Counted from the stretch's first letter, positions 45,865 to 55,219 are shown. The stretch: DNA of 64,000 bases from Alphaproteobacteria bacterium (GCA_033344895.1 JAWPMN010000001.1:3852001-3916000); one strand, 5' to 3'. Notes: generated by a model from the letters alone, not told the origin. Numbers and translations are program-made.

Positions 45865-47210
45865 TCAGGTCGCAATCTGCCTTGCGCGTTCTAGCAGGCT
45901 CTCCGCCGTGTCGCCGGATTGCAATCCGGCAACCCCGCCTTCCGCCCAGGCATGGATGACCTGCATGACCTCTTCGCCGAGATGAAATTCGGAACTGTGG
46001 AGAATGCCGATGATTCGTTGCACGACGCGGTTTGCTTCGCTTTCCGGCGTGTCGGGCAGCAGGATCGCGAAAGTATCCGGGCCGATGCGGGCCACGGTGT
46101 CTTCGATGCGGGTCATACCGGTGATCCAATCCGCCAGTTGATGCGCCAGGATCTCCGCATTCTCTTCGCCATACTCCTCCCGAATGCGGGGCAGGGTCGG
46201 GACCTCGATGTAGCCGAGCGCGAGGTTAGCGCCCCGGTCCTGCGCGGCGCGGACACATCGCGGCAGATGCGCGTTCCAGAATTCAGCAGAATAGGCGACG
46301 CCGGTCTGATCCGCTGTCTTGTTCGACAGGGTCGCCTTGTACGGGTCGCGCATGGTCCAGCGCAGACGCTGCCGGTTGACCAGCATATGGATGTAGGTGC
46401 TCAACAGGGCCTGATCGGCCTTGCCTGAAAGCACGATGGCAGCACCCCCACGATACAGATCCATGTCGACATGGTTCGCCCGGCCGTTGGAGAGGACCAG
46501 GGTCGGCAGATTGAACAGTCGCGGATTGTTGCGGATGTGAGAGCACAGATACTGTACCCGGCCCAGATCATCGCCTTCGTCAATGGCGATGATGGCCGCG
46601 TCAAACCGGCCCTCGTCGAGACGGTCCGCCGCCCGGAAGGGGCTTACCTCCGGAATGCAGTGAAGTCCCGAAGCGTTCAGCGTTTTGCCGAGGGATGTCA
46701 GGTGGCCCCATTCTGTGCGACGGCAATGACCTGAGGCTCATTTGGATATCCGCGGTGGAACTGGCGCGGGTCCACGTCGATGCCGAATTCGGCGGCCGTC
46801 TGAACGCGCCGCTGCAATTCCGAGAACATCACGGAGGACCGGCTGAGGCGCGGCAGTCGCGCCAGAAGCTCATCCAGCGTGTCATCCGGCGGCAGCAGGT
46901 CGTCCGCGCCCGCGTCGCGATATTGCGCCAAAGCCGGACCGTCCAGCGGTGCATCGATCAACACGATCGGAATATTCTGCGTGGCGTCCGCGGATTTCAG
47001 GGCACTGACGATACTGGCGGTATCGACCGGCGCCGCGAACGTGCCGAGAAGGATCACATCGGGTTTTCGGGAATCCGCCAGCGAGAGAAGTGTATGGCCA
47101 TCCGATGCCTGAATGCAGCGATAGCCCTTGGCCGTCAGGGCTTCAGATCTGGACAGGGCGGAATCGGGATCGGGGTCGCCAATCAGTAGATATGCCAAAT
47201 GCCGCATCAC
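45865..47210 (-). pseudogene. Frameshifted receiver / degenerate GGDEF regulator
   Basis: Two frames read as one protein. The first (47210-46698, 170 residues) is a receiver-like domain beginning HLAYLLIGDPDPDSALSRSE and ends at a TGA directly after VIAVAQNGAT. The second continues without stop from 46706 to 45865, starting GHLTSLGKTLNASGLHC. It holds a second receiver-like part and a GGDEF-like domain whose signature reads RIGPDTFAILLP instead of GGDEF, so it would not make cyclic di-GMP. One extra G in the run of four at 46706-46709 would restore a single ~448-residue protein (NGGHLTSL). This is either a true inactivating deletion or a sequencing error. No slippery heptamer favouring programmed -1 shifting is seen. 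Confidence 0.8.
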
Positions 47211-47383
47211 GTCCCTCGTCCTGAAAGAACCGGTGAAGCCGTCGGGCTTCGGAAGTCATTGAACGGCGATGGTTCTTGACCTCCCCGTTTACCTCTACAA
47301 CAAAGATAACAAAACCGTCCGGGGTGGCGAGAGAAAAAGCCGAGGGGGTTCCCCGCCGTCGCAAATGCATGGGAGGCCGATCA

Positions 47384-49024
47384 GTGACGCAAGTTGGTAT
47401 TTACGACCGGGATCTGGACAAGGGCGTCGCCAATTACGTGCCGCTTTCGCCCGTCAGTTTTCTGAAACGAGCGGCCGGCGTGTTTCCGCATCGCACGGCG
47501 GTGATCCATGGCGAACTGCGGTTCACCTATGCTCAGTTCTACGAACGGGTCCGTCGCTTTGCTTCCGCCCTCAAGGCGCGGGGAATAGGCAAGGGCGACA
47601 CGGTAACCATCCTGTCGCCGAACATTCCGGCTCTGCTGGAGGCGCATTATGCGGTGCCGATGCTGGGGGCCGTACTGAACGCGCTGAACACCAGGCTGGA
47701 CGCGGCGACTGTCGCCTTCATCCTGGAACATGGGGAATCCAAGGCTGTTCTGTCCGAATGTTCGATGAACGCGGTTATGGCCGAGGCATTGGAGAAGACG
47801 GCAAACCGCCCGGATATCCTGATCGATATTGTCGATCCGGTCGAACCGGATGGTCCGCGAATCGGTACGACGGATTATGAGACGATGCTGTCCGAAGAAG
47901 GCGACCCGACCTTCGTTCACAGCCTGCCGCCTGACGAATGGGATGCGTTGGCGCTCAACTACACGTCCGGGACGACCGGCAACCCCAAAGGGGTGGTCTA
48001 TCATCATCGCGGCGCGTATCTGAACGCCATGTCGAACGCCCTGACTTTTGGGGTCAACAATCGGTCCGTCTATCTGTGGACCCTGCCGATGTTTCACTGC
48101 AACGGCTGGACCTATACGTGGGCTGTCACGGCGGCCTGCGGTACGCATGTCTGCCTGCGGCGTGTCGATCCGGCGCTGATCTTTCCGATGATCCGAGACC
48201 ACGGTGTCACGCATATGTGCGGTGCCCCGATAGTGCTGACCATGTTGATTCATGCGCCGGCAGAGCAGAAGGTCGAGTTTCCGCAGCGGGTTGAAGTTTG
48301 TACCGGGGGCGCCGCGCCGCCGTCGGCCGTGATCGCAAAGATGGAAGGCATGGGGTTCAACGTCACCCATATGTACGGCATGACGGAATGCTACGGCCCG
48401 TCGACGGTCTGTGAGTGGCAGCCGGAGTGGGACGACATGGAACTGTCCGAACGGGCGCCACTGATGGCCCGCCAGGGCGTTGCCATGGTCGCATTGGAAG
48501 ACCAGCGTGTTGCCGATCCGGAGACCCTGCAGGACGTACCGCGCGATGGTGAGACGATTGGCATGCTGATGTTGCGTTCCAACACCGTCATGCGCGGTTA
48601 TCTGAAGAATCCCGACGCAACCCGAGAGGCACTTGGAACCGGCTGGCTGAATACCGGTGATCTGGCCGTGATGCATGAAGACGGCTATGTCGAGATCAAG
48701 GATCGCGCCAAGGACATCATCATCTCCGGGGGTGAGAACATCTCGTCGCTCGAGGTCGAAGAGGTCCTGTTCAAGCATCCGGACATCATGGAAGCGGCCG
48801 TCGTCGCAGCCCCGGACGAAAAATGGGGGGAGACGCCCTGTGCCTTCGTCACCATGGCGCCCGGGCGCGAGAATGCCGTCGATGCGGCCGCAGTGATTGC
48901 CTACTGCAAGGAAAACATGGCCCGGTTCAAGGCGCCGACAAAGGTTGTCTTCGGTCCGCTGCCCAAGACTGCGACCGGAAAGATCCAGAAATTCGTGCTG
49001 CGCAGCCGGGCGAAGGAACTTTAA
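47384..49024 (+). CDS. AMP-forming acyl-CoA synthetase, lvaE-like
   Basis: This 546-residue enzyme activates a carboxylic acid to its CoA thioester with ATP. Motifs are YTSGTTGNPKGVVYHH (P-loop), YGMTECYGP, GWLNTGDLAV, ISGGENISSLEVEE and the catalytic Lys in KTATGKIQKF. GTG at 47384 is preferred for its GGGAGG at 7 nt; an ATG lies 15 bp upstream. It opens a six-gene operon with an SDR, a NIPSNAP protein, an acyl-CoA dehydrogenase, an APH-type kinase and a DUF6285 protein. The ligase, reductase, dehydrogenase, kinase and small-protein set matches the levulinate operon lvaABCDE of Pseudomonas putida, which suggests a 4-keto or 4-hydroxy acid substrate. Confidence 0.85.
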   Translation: MTQVGIYDRDLDKGVANYVPLSPVSFLKRAAGVFPHRTAVIHGELRFTYAQFYERVRRFASALKARGIGKGDTVTILSPNIPALLEAHYAVPMLGAVLNALNTRLDAATVAFILEHGESKAVLSECSMNAVMAEALEKTANRPDILIDIVDPVEPDGPRIGTTDYETMLSEEGDPTFVHSLPPDEWDALALNYTSGTTGNPKGVVYHHRGAYLNAMSNALTFGVNNRSVYLWTLPMFHCNGWTYTWAVTAACGTHVCLRRVDPALIFPMIRDHGVTHMCGAPIVLTMLIHAPAEQKVEFPQRVEVCTGGAAPPSAVIAKMEGMGFNVTHMYGMTECYGPSTVCEWQPEWDDMELSERAPLMARQGVAMVALEDQRVADPETLQDVPRDGETIGMLMLRSNTVMRGYLKNPDATREALGTGWLNTGDLAVMHEDGYVEIKDRAKDIIISGGENISSLEVEEVLFKHPDIMEAAVVAAPDEKWGETPCAFVTMAPGRENAVDAAAVIAYCKENMARFKAPTKVVFGPLPKTATGKIQKFVLRSRAKEL

Positions 49025-49027
49025 GCC

Positions 49028-49789
49028 ATGGATTTAAGACTGGACGGGCGCAAAGCGCTCATTACCGGCGCTTCCAGCGGATTTGGGCGCCATTTCGCCG
49101 GTACGCTTGCCCGGGCGGGTGCGGATGTCGTCCTTGCGGCGCGACGGGTCGATCGCCTGCAGGATGAAGCGACGGCGATCACCCAGGAGACAGGGCGGCG
49201 AGCGGTTGCCGTGGCGATGGATGTTGCGGACGTGCCATCCATTGAAAGCGGTGTGACCGCGGCGGCAGAGGCGCTCGGCGGCCTGGATTTGCTGGTCAAC
49301 AATGCCGGAACCGTGGTGCCGAAACCGTCCCTTCAGCAGAGCGAAGCGGACTGGGATGCGGTGGTCGATGTCAATCTCAAGGGCGCCTTCTTCGTTGCGA
49401 AGGCCTGTGCCGCGGCAATGGCTGAAGGGCAGGGGGGCGCGATCGTGAATATCTCCAGCCTACTGGCGGAACGGGTGTCCAAGACGGAGATATCCTATTG
49501 TGTCTCCAAGGCAGGGCTGTCGCACATGACCAGGGCGCTTGCCTATGAGTGGGCGAAGCACGGCATCCGCGTGAACGCCATCGCTCCGGGTTATGTCGAA
49601 ACCGACCTCAATCGATCGTTCCTGCAAAGCGATCTGGGCGCCAGAATGATGAAACAGATTCCGATCCGCCGATTTGGCCGGCCGGAAGACCTGGATGGAG
49701 CGCTGCTGTATCTGCTCAGTGACCTCGCGTCCTGGACCACAGGGCATGTTCTGACCGTCGATGGCGGGCACGCGCTCGCCACACCGTAA
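49028..49789 (+). CDS. Short-chain dehydrogenase/reductase, lvaD-like
   Basis: This 253-residue classical SDR has the cofactor motif TGASSGFG (14-21) and NNAG (90s). The catalytic Ser and Tyr-x-x-x-Lys are in VNISSLL and ISYCVSKAG, and the C-terminal ends VDGGHALA. ARR after beta-2 favours NADPH. It starts 3 bp after the ligase stop. In the lva scheme this step reduces a 4-ketoacyl-CoA to the 4-hydroxyacyl-CoA; a 3-oxoacyl reductase role is the alternative. Confidence 0.85.
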   Translation: MDLRLDGRKALITGASSGFGRHFAGTLARAGADVVLAARRVDRLQDEATAITQETGRRAVAVAMDVADVPSIESGVTAAAEALGGLDLLVNNAGTVVPKPSLQQSEADWDAVVDVNLKGAFFVAKACAAAMAEGQGGAIVNISSLLAERVSKTEISYCVSKAGLSHMTRALAYEWAKHGIRVNAIAPGYVETDLNRSFLQSDLGARMMKQIPIRRFGRPEDLDGALLYLLSDLASWTTGHVLTVDGGHALATP

Positions 49790-49827
49790 TCGAACCGACA
49801 GAATCCAGAAAATCAGGAGACCAGTTC

Positions 49828-50142
49828 ATGATCATCGACCATCGCACCTATTCCGTTATCCCGGGGAAACTGCCCGAACTGTTGAAGATCTATGAAGAAA
49901 AGGGACTGCCTCTGCAGCGCAAATACCTGGGAGAGCCGGTCGGTTGGTATGTTTCCATGGATATCGGCGAACTGAATCAGGTCGTTCATATGTGGCAGTA
50001 TGAGGATCTTGCCGATCGCGCGGCGCGACGGGCGAAACTGGCCGCCGACCCGGGCTGGCAGGACTATCTGAAGCTGGGTATGCCGCTGCTGCAGAAGATG
50101 GAAAACAAGATTCTGTCGCCCGCGCCCTTCTTTAAACCCTGA
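49828..50142 (+). CDS. NIPSNAP family protein
   Basis: This 104-residue dimeric alpha/beta-barrel protein starts IDHRTYSVIPGKLPELLKIY and contains LNQVVHMWQYEDLADRAARR, both NIPSNAP marks. AGGAG lies 8 nt before the ATG. The family fold resembles small monooxygenases and chaperone-like proteins but has no settled activity. It sits between the SDR and the dehydrogenase genes, and I know of no equivalent in the described lva operon. Confidence 0.85.
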   Translation: MIIDHRTYSVIPGKLPELLKIYEEKGLPLQRKYLGEPVGWYVSMDIGELNQVVHMWQYEDLADRAARRAKLAADPGWQDYLKLGMPLLQKMENKILSPAPFFKP

Positions 50143-50159
50143 TGTGAGCCGAGGCCGCC

Positions 50160-51359
50160 ATGGACTTCACCCTTTCGCCGGATGTCGATGCCCTGCGCCT
50201 GAAGGTGCGTGCCTTTGTGGACGAACAGCTGATCCCGCTGGAATCCGATCCTGCGTGCTTTGATGCGCATGAAAACATCGCCGAGGAGCCCTTGGCCCGC
50301 ATGCGCGAGAAGGCGAAGTCCAGCGGCCTGTGGGCGCCGCAGATGCCTCGGGACAGGGGTGGTCTAGGTCTCGATACGCAGGGGATGGCCGCGTTCTATG
50401 AAGAGGCCAACCGGTCGATCTTCGGGCCGGTCGTGTTCAACTGTGCCGCGCCGGACGACGGCAATATGTTCATCCTGAACCGGGTCGCCCGTGAGGATCA
50501 GAAGCAGACCTGGTTGCAGCCGATTATCGACGGGACCGTACGCTCATCCTTCGTGATGACGGAGCCGGCACCGGGCGGGGGATCGGATCCTTCGATGATC
50601 CGGACACGTGCCGAAAGGCGGGGCGACAAGTGGATCGTGAACGGGCACAAATGGTTCATCACCGGGGCGGGGGTCGCCAGCCACTTTATCCTGATCGCCA
50701 AGACGTCGGACGATCCGCGCAAGGGCCTCACCGCATTCCTGTTTCATAAGGATCAGCCCGGCTGGCGCATTGGGCGGCGTATTCCCATCATGGGGCCCGA
50801 GGAACATGGCGGCCATTGCGAGCTGCATTTCGAGGGGTTGGAGATTCCCGACGAGAACCGGCTGATGGAAGTCGGGGACGGCTTGAAACTGACACAGATT
50901 CGCCTCGGCACCGCGCGGCTGACCCACTGCATGCGCTGGCTCGGCCTGTCGCAGCGTGCCTTGTCCATTGCCCGCACCTATGTCGAGAACCGCGAAGGGT
51001 TCGGCGTCAAACTGGGCGACAGGGAGTCCGTTCAGTTGCTGCTGGGGGATGCGGCGATGCAGGTGGATATCGGCCGGCTGCTAACGATGCGGGCTGCCTG
51101 GGCGCTCGACCAGGGCGACAAAGCCCGCAAACAGGTCTCCATGGCGAAAATTCAGGTCGCCGATGCGCTGCATCAGGCCGTGGACACGGCTATTCAACTG
51201 AACGGCGCGCGGGGCTATTCCAAGGACACCGTCCTTGAATGGATCTACCGCTACGCGCGGCAGGCGCGCCTGGTCGATGGCGCGTCCGAAGTCCACAAGA
51301 TGGTTCTCAATCGGTTTCTGTCGCAGGAAGGCGACGATTTCTGGCGATGGGGCGTTTGA
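50160..51359 (+). CDS. Acyl-CoA dehydrogenase family protein, lvaC/ACAD11-like
   Basis: This 399-residue FAD enzyme has FVMTEPAPGGGSDPSMIRT (flavin-contact region), KWFITGAGVASHFILIAKTS and a C-terminal helical bundle. At the place where most acyl-CoA dehydrogenases have the catalytic YEGT, it reads LVDGASEVHKM. A VDG/DGPDEVH-type sequence is found in ACAD10/11- and LvaC-like members, which act on phosphorylated 4-hydroxyacyl-CoA. The adjacent kinase gene supports this. The gene lies 17 bp after the NIPSNAP gene. Confidence 0.86.
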   Translation: MDFTLSPDVDALRLKVRAFVDEQLIPLESDPACFDAHENIAEEPLARMREKAKSSGLWAPQMPRDRGGLGLDTQGMAAFYEEANRSIFGPVVFNCAAPDDGNMFILNRVAREDQKQTWLQPIIDGTVRSSFVMTEPAPGGGSDPSMIRTRAERRGDKWIVNGHKWFITGAGVASHFILIAKTSDDPRKGLTAFLFHKDQPGWRIGRRIPIMGPEEHGGHCELHFEGLEIPDENRLMEVGDGLKLTQIRLGTARLTHCMRWLGLSQRALSIARTYVENREGFGVKLGDRESVQLLLGDAAMQVDIGRLLTMRAAWALDQGDKARKQVSMAKIQVADALHQAVDTAIQLNGARGYSKDTVLEWIYRYARQARLVDGASEVHKMVLNRFLSQEGDDFWRWGV

Positions 51360-51365
51360 TCCGGA

Positions 51366-52406
51366 ATGTTGGATTTGTCGGGGGATAGCGCGGCGCGCGA
51401 CCGTCTGGCTCGGCGCTTGGCAGAGGAACTGGAGGCGCATTCGGTCGAAATTGGCCGAATGGAGCGCCTGTCCGGTGGCGCAATCCAGGAGAACTGGGCT
51501 GTCGACCTGACCGTCGAAGGCGGACCGAAGGCCGGATCGCTTTCCGCTGTTCTGCGGACGGACAGCCCGACCGGTGTGGCCGTCAGCCTGTCACGGGCCC
51601 AGGAATTCGAACTTCTTTCCGCGGCTTGGCACGCCGGTGTCACAGTGCCGGAGCCGTTGGCCTGCGTGACGGACAAGTCGGTCATCGGAAAGGAATTTTG
51701 CCTGATGCGGCGGGTTGCCGGCACGGCGCTTGGGCAAAAGATCACCCGGGACATGGCACTTGGCGGCGATAGAGAGACCCTGACCGAAAGGATGGGGGCC
51801 GAAATGGCCCGCATTCACAGCATCACCCCTGAGACCCATCGCTTCGACTTTCTGCCTGATCCGCCGGCGAATGCGGCGCAGGCGGAACTCTCGACAATGT
51901 GCCGTTTCCTGGACGAGATGGACCGACCACGCCCGGTTCTCGACTGGACGATTCGTTGGTTGGAGCGGCATCAACCGGCGCCCGCAGATATCGTACTGGC
52001 GCATCATGATTTCCGCACCGGTAACTACATGGTCGATGAAGGCGGGCTGACTGCCATTCTCGATTGGGAGTTCGCCGGCTGGTCGGACCGGCATGAGGAT
52101 ATCGGCTGGTTCCACGCCATGTGCTGGCGGTTTTCAGGCCGGGACAAGCCGGCCGGTGGGATCGGCAGCCGGGCCGCCTTCCTGCGCGGCTACGAGGCGG
52201 TATCGGGTGTCCGGGTTGATCCAGAACGGGTCTATTATTGGGAAGTCTATGCCCATCTGCGCTGGGCGGTGATCGCCATGCAGCAGGGGGACCGTTATCT
52301 GGTCGGCGGCGAACGCACGCTGGACCTGGGGCTGACCGGCCGGCGACCGGCGGAGATGGAACTGGAACTTCTGCGCATGACAGCACCGAAGGAAGCAACC
52401 GCATGA
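51366..52406 (+). CDS. APH-type phosphotransferase, lvaA/ACAD11-kinase-like
   Basis: This 346-residue kinase-fold protein has the catalytic loop HHDFRTGNYMVD (HxDxxxxN, near 215) and the metal-binding ILDWEFAGWSDRHEDIGWF. The N-terminal lobe has MERLSGGAIQENWAVDL. Although the family includes aminoglycoside kinases, members beside acyl-CoA dehydrogenases (and the kinase domain of ACAD10/11) phosphorylate 4-hydroxyacyl-CoA. It starts 6 bp after the dehydrogenase stop and overlaps the next gene by 4 bp, so an antibiotic-resistance role is unlikely. Confidence 0.85.
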   Translation: MLDLSGDSAARDRLARRLAEELEAHSVEIGRMERLSGGAIQENWAVDLTVEGGPKAGSLSAVLRTDSPTGVAVSLSRAQEFELLSAAWHAGVTVPEPLACVTDKSVIGKEFCLMRRVAGTALGQKITRDMALGGDRETLTERMGAEMARIHSITPETHRFDFLPDPPANAAQAELSTMCRFLDEMDRPRPVLDWTIRWLERHQPAPADIVLAHHDFRTGNYMVDEGGLTAILDWEFAGWSDRHEDIGWFHAMCWRFSGRDKPAGGIGSRAAFLRGYEAVSGVRVDPERVYYWEVYAHLRWAVIAMQQGDRYLVGGERTLDLGLTGRRPAEMELELLRMTAPKEATA

Positions 52407-52768
52407 CCCCTGACAGACCGGATAGCGCGGATCTGCTGCGCACCGCGGCGGACGTGCTGAAATCTGAAATCATGCCGGTTCTCCCTGAGGAGAAAACCCT
52501 CGACATGCTCATGATTCTGGCAATCCTGGGGGCTGCGGAGCGCGACCTCGCGGATGCCGGAGGCTTGGCGGCCCGTCAGGAGCAGCGGCTGGACAAGATC
52601 ATGCCCGGCGGCGATGTCCGACAACTCAGTGCCGCAATTCGGGCAGGAGATTTCGACGAGGGCGATGCCGCATCGCGTCTGCATGCGCTGCTGATGGAGG
52701 ATGTGCGCGACCGCCTGTCGCTGGTGAACCCGAAATATCTGGCTGCGGCGGACGAAACGCCTTCCTGA
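52403..52768 (+). CDS. DUF6285-like small protein, lvaB-like
   Basis: This 121-residue helical protein starts with an ATG that overlaps the kinase stop (ATGA). Landmarks are RPDSADLLRTAADVLKSEIM, EKTLDMLMILAILGAAERDL and KYLAAAD. It has no catalytic motif. A small protein of this size is translated with the kinase in lva-type operons and, as LvaB, stimulates the kinase. I assign DUF6285 from memory of that family, so the assignment should be checked. Confidence 0.72.
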   Translation: MTPDRPDSADLLRTAADVLKSEIMPVLPEEKTLDMLMILAILGAAERDLADAGGLAARQEQRLDKIMPGGDVRQLSAAIRAGDFDEGDAASRLHALLMEDVRDRLSLVNPKYLAAADETPS

Positions 52769-52781
52769 CCGGTGGGCGTAT

Positions 52782-53288
52782 CTAGATTTCGATACTGTCT
52801 TCCGGGTCGCCGCGTCGTTCCGGTCCGCTGTAGTTAGGGTCGTCGATGCGGCGGCGGTCGGGGCCGAAATAGTCGCTCGACCGGACGAAGGGGCGGGGCC
52901 TTTCGATGACGGACACGATGCGCTGATACATGGACCGCACCGTCATCGGCTTGGCCAGAAATTCCGTCACGCCGGCATCCCTTGCCTTCAGCACAATCGA
53001 CATCTCGGTATGGCCGGTCATGATGATAACCGGAAGGTATCGGTTCGGACTGTCAGGATGCATCCGGATAAATCGGGTCAGTTCGATCCCGTTCATCGGC
53101 TCCATGTCCCAATCAACCATCAGGACATCGACCGTCGATGTCTGCAATTCGTCCAGCACGATGTTGGAATCGGTGACGGTTCGGACCTTCGTGATTCCGA
53201 AGCCGTTCAGAAGGGATCGGGTCAGCGACAGAATGAAACTGTCGTCATCCGCGACCAGGATCGAAAGTTGACTGAGGTCGTACGCCAT
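52782..53288 (-). CDS. Single-domain response regulator with conserved C-terminal tail
   Basis: This 168-residue receiver protein has VADDDSF (acidic pocket), phospho-Asp in LMVDWDMEP, Thr in IMTGHTEMS and Lys in FLAKPM. It ends in a ~40-residue tail, RPFVRSSDYFGPDRRR then SGPERRG and SIEI. The tail matches that of the receiver protein at 25537-26049. It is convergent with the lva-like operon. The ATG at 53288 is the first codon that begins the receiver fold; codons upstream in frame look non-coding. Confidence 0.86.
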   Translation of the reverse strand: MAYDLSQLSILVADDDSFILSLTRSLLNGFGITKVRTVTDSNIVLDELQTSTVDVLMVDWDMEPMNGIELTRFIRMHPDSPNRYLPVIIMTGHTEMSIVLKARDAGVTEFLAKPMTVRSMYQRIVSVIERPRPFVRSSDYFGPDRRRIDDPNYSGPERRGDPEDSIEI

Positions 53289-53621
53289 CCCCAAGGGCAC
53301 CCCAACACGCGACCAGCGCCGCGATACGAAACGAATTCCCGATAAAGCAAAGAACACCTGTCCCGGAAAAACACCGGTGCCCTCCCGACAGGTTGTTGCA
53401 TTGCCCACGCTTGTTACCCACTTGATAGCAGGCACACGGTAACCGTGGAACGATATTTTTGAGCCCTATTGCCATTTCCGGCACGAATTGTGTCGGTCAG
53501 CGGCGGGGCTTGTCTTTCCGGGCCGAATGGCTCATATCCTACGCGCCCGTTTATGGGGCGGCGGAAGGCGACAGGCTTTCCGCCGTTTGATCGTTTAGAA
53601 GAAGGTTCGGATAACGCGTCT
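53289..53621. other. Gene-free stretch between divergent receiver and infA genes
   Basis: No gene is supported in this 333-bp gap. It should contain promoters for both neighbours; I see no convincing -35/-10 pair or known operator. Confidence 0.5.
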
Positions 53622-53840
53622 ATGTCGAAAGAAGAACTGATTGAATTTCAGGGCACCGTGGTCGAAAAGCTGCCCAACGCCACCTTCCGCGTGGAGCTGG
53701 AGAATGGCCACGAGATCATTGCCCATACCGCCGGTAAGATGCGCAAGTTCCGCATCCGCGTCATGGTTGGCGACAAGGTCGACGTGGAAATGACGCCTTA
53801 CGACCTGACCAAGGGTCGCATCACCTTCCGCCACAAATAA
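53622..53840 (+). CDS. infA: Translation initiation factor IF-1
   Basis: This 72-residue S1/OB-fold protein binds the 30S A site during initiation. The sequence [20 protein letters not shown] and its ending RITFRHK are canonical. Length and composition match the bacterial family fully. A longer frame upstream has no support. It stands alone. Confidence 0.97.
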   Translation: MSKEELIEFQGTVVEKLPNATFRVELENGHEIIAHTAGKMRKFRIRVMVGDKVDVEMTPYDLTKGRITFRHK

Positions 53841-53911
53841 CAGCCGATGGCCGTCGCGGGTCCAGGGACCCGCCTTATTCGCAATGGGCGGCCGGTACGG
53901 CGGAGAGTTTC

Positions 53912-54577
53912 CTAACGGAACTCAATCGAGGCATAGGCCTCATCGATCGCTTCCTGTTCCCAGATGTTAGCAGGCGTCGGCGCGGCTCCGCCGACCATGG
54001 GCAGGAAGGTGCCTTCGTTTTCCTCGTCCAGCGTGACCGATCCCTGCAGTGTCGAAACCTCGATGGCGCCGGAAATGCTCATGAAGCCATAGTGCAGTTC
54101 ACCGGGCGGCATTCCGGATGCCAGCGGTCCACCGAAGAAATCCGTGCCGCGAATGCCGATTGTCGCAACGGGCGTCGCGATGCGCACCGCGTTTTGGTCC
54201 TCTCGTCCGACCGCCCCTGTAATGAACCGAAAGGTCCCGGCAAACACTTCAAAGGCTTGGGAAACCGCACCGGCTTCCGATGCGGCGACGTTGTAGACGA
54301 GTTCGTCCATCACCAGCCGGGCCTCTGCACCAAGCGTCATCTGGGACCCGTCGATGAACACGATTTGCAAGCGGGAGTCCGCGCCGGTTTCGACAACGCC
54401 TCCGGCCCGGATCAGCGATCCGGCTTCAAGCGGTTGCGCCGCGTTTTCCAGCGTCTGGGTCGCGCCGCCTTGAAGCCGGGTCACTTTGCCGATCTCGTCT
54501 TGCGCCGCTGCAGTGCCCGCCGCAAACAGCAGCCACAGCCCGACGATGGTTGAGATCCAGCCTGAGAGTTTCCGCAT
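53912..54577 (-). CDS. Secreted FecR-domain protein
   Basis: This 221-residue periplasmic or secreted protein has a signal peptide (WISTIVGLWLLFAAGTAAAQ). The FecR domain (about 28-150) shows GSLIRAGGVVETGADSRLQI, FIDGSQMTLGAEARLVMDEL and ATPVATIGIRGTDFF. Unlike the FecR sigma regulator it has no cytoplasmic anti-sigma part or membrane helix, so it is one of the stand-alone secreted FecR proteins. It has no obvious partner gene. Confidence 0.83.
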   Translation of the reverse strand: MRKLSGWISTIVGLWLLFAAGTAAAQDEIGKVTRLQGGATQTLENAAQPLEAGSLIRAGGVVETGADSRLQIVFIDGSQMTLGAEARLVMDELVYNVAASEAGAVSQAFEVFAGTFRFITGAVGREDQNAVRIATPVATIGIRGTDFFGGPLASGMPPGELHYGFMSISGAIEVSTLQGSVTLDEENEGTFLPMVGGAAPTPANIWEQEAIDEAYASIEFR

Positions 54578-54659
54578 GGTGCATGTCCTTCCCGTGTCCT
54601 GAGATGAACTTGGCGTCCATCGCAGGGGCAGACAAGGGGCTATGCGGATGGAAGATGCT

Positions 54660-55172
54660 TCAGGGAAGGATTGAATTCGGAATCATGGCCCAGGCCAGCC
54701 CGGAGAGGTAGAGGCCCAGTCCGAAAGAGGCATGCGCGATCAGGCTCCGAACGCGGCTTTCGGCGGGGCGGGGAGTCTTTGAGGCGGCAATTCCGAGGCC
54801 GAAGGCAGGTTGCATCACCAGAAACGGAAGCAGCACTGTTCCCACACCAATGGCGACGGCCGGCAGCAGGGTAGGGGCGGACAGCCATCCGGCACCGGCG
54901 GTCCCGACCAGGAGCGCTGCAAACAGCACGCCGGTCAGGTAGTGACTGATCCAGCCGACAAGGCGCTCGCCTCTTGCCGGACAGGTCTTGGCGATACTCG
55001 GATGCGTGAAACGGCCCTCCGCCATATGGCAAACCCAGCGCCCGACCAGGGCAAAATTCAAGGATGGGATGCCGAAGGCGACGCGCTGAGCCACCGCCCA
55101 GAGATCCATGAATGCCGTAGCCCCCAGCCCGACAAGTGCCGTTCCGGTCGCAATTTCCAACGCACCAGTCAT
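54660..55172 (-). CDS. DUF2938 family membrane protein
   Basis: This 170-residue membrane protein has about four helices. The N-terminus GLGATAFMDLWAVAQRVAFG, then NFALVGRWVCHMAEGRFTH and RLVGWISHYLTGVLFA, are typical of DUF2938. Its function is unknown. It is divergent from a merR-type gene, and its promoter has the 19-bp spacer and palindrome of MerR-activated promoters, so it is probably the direct target of that regulator. Confidence 0.8.
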   Translation of the reverse strand: MTGALEIATGTALVGLGATAFMDLWAVAQRVAFGIPSLNFALVGRWVCHMAEGRFTHPSIAKTCPARGERLVGWISHYLTGVLFAALLVGTAGAGWLSAPTLLPAVAIGVGTVLLPFLVMQPAFGLGIAASKTPRPAESRVRSLIAHASFGLGLYLSGLAWAMIPNSILP

Positions 55173-55219
55173 ACCCTGATCCCTCTCTCCTTGTGAATGC
55201 GTGACGCGATCATGGGCGG

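Noticed and set aside
46698-46712. Programmed -1 ribosomal frameshift at the receiver/GGDEF junction
   Set aside because: The sequence is AAT GGG GCC in the zero frame, not a slippery X-XXY-YYZ heptamer. A one-base indel in the G-run is simpler.
51366-52406. Aminoglycoside resistance kinase
   Set aside because: The APH fold is shared, but the gene is translationally coupled between an acyl-CoA dehydrogenase and a DUF6285-like gene, the context of 4-hydroxyacyl-CoA kinases.
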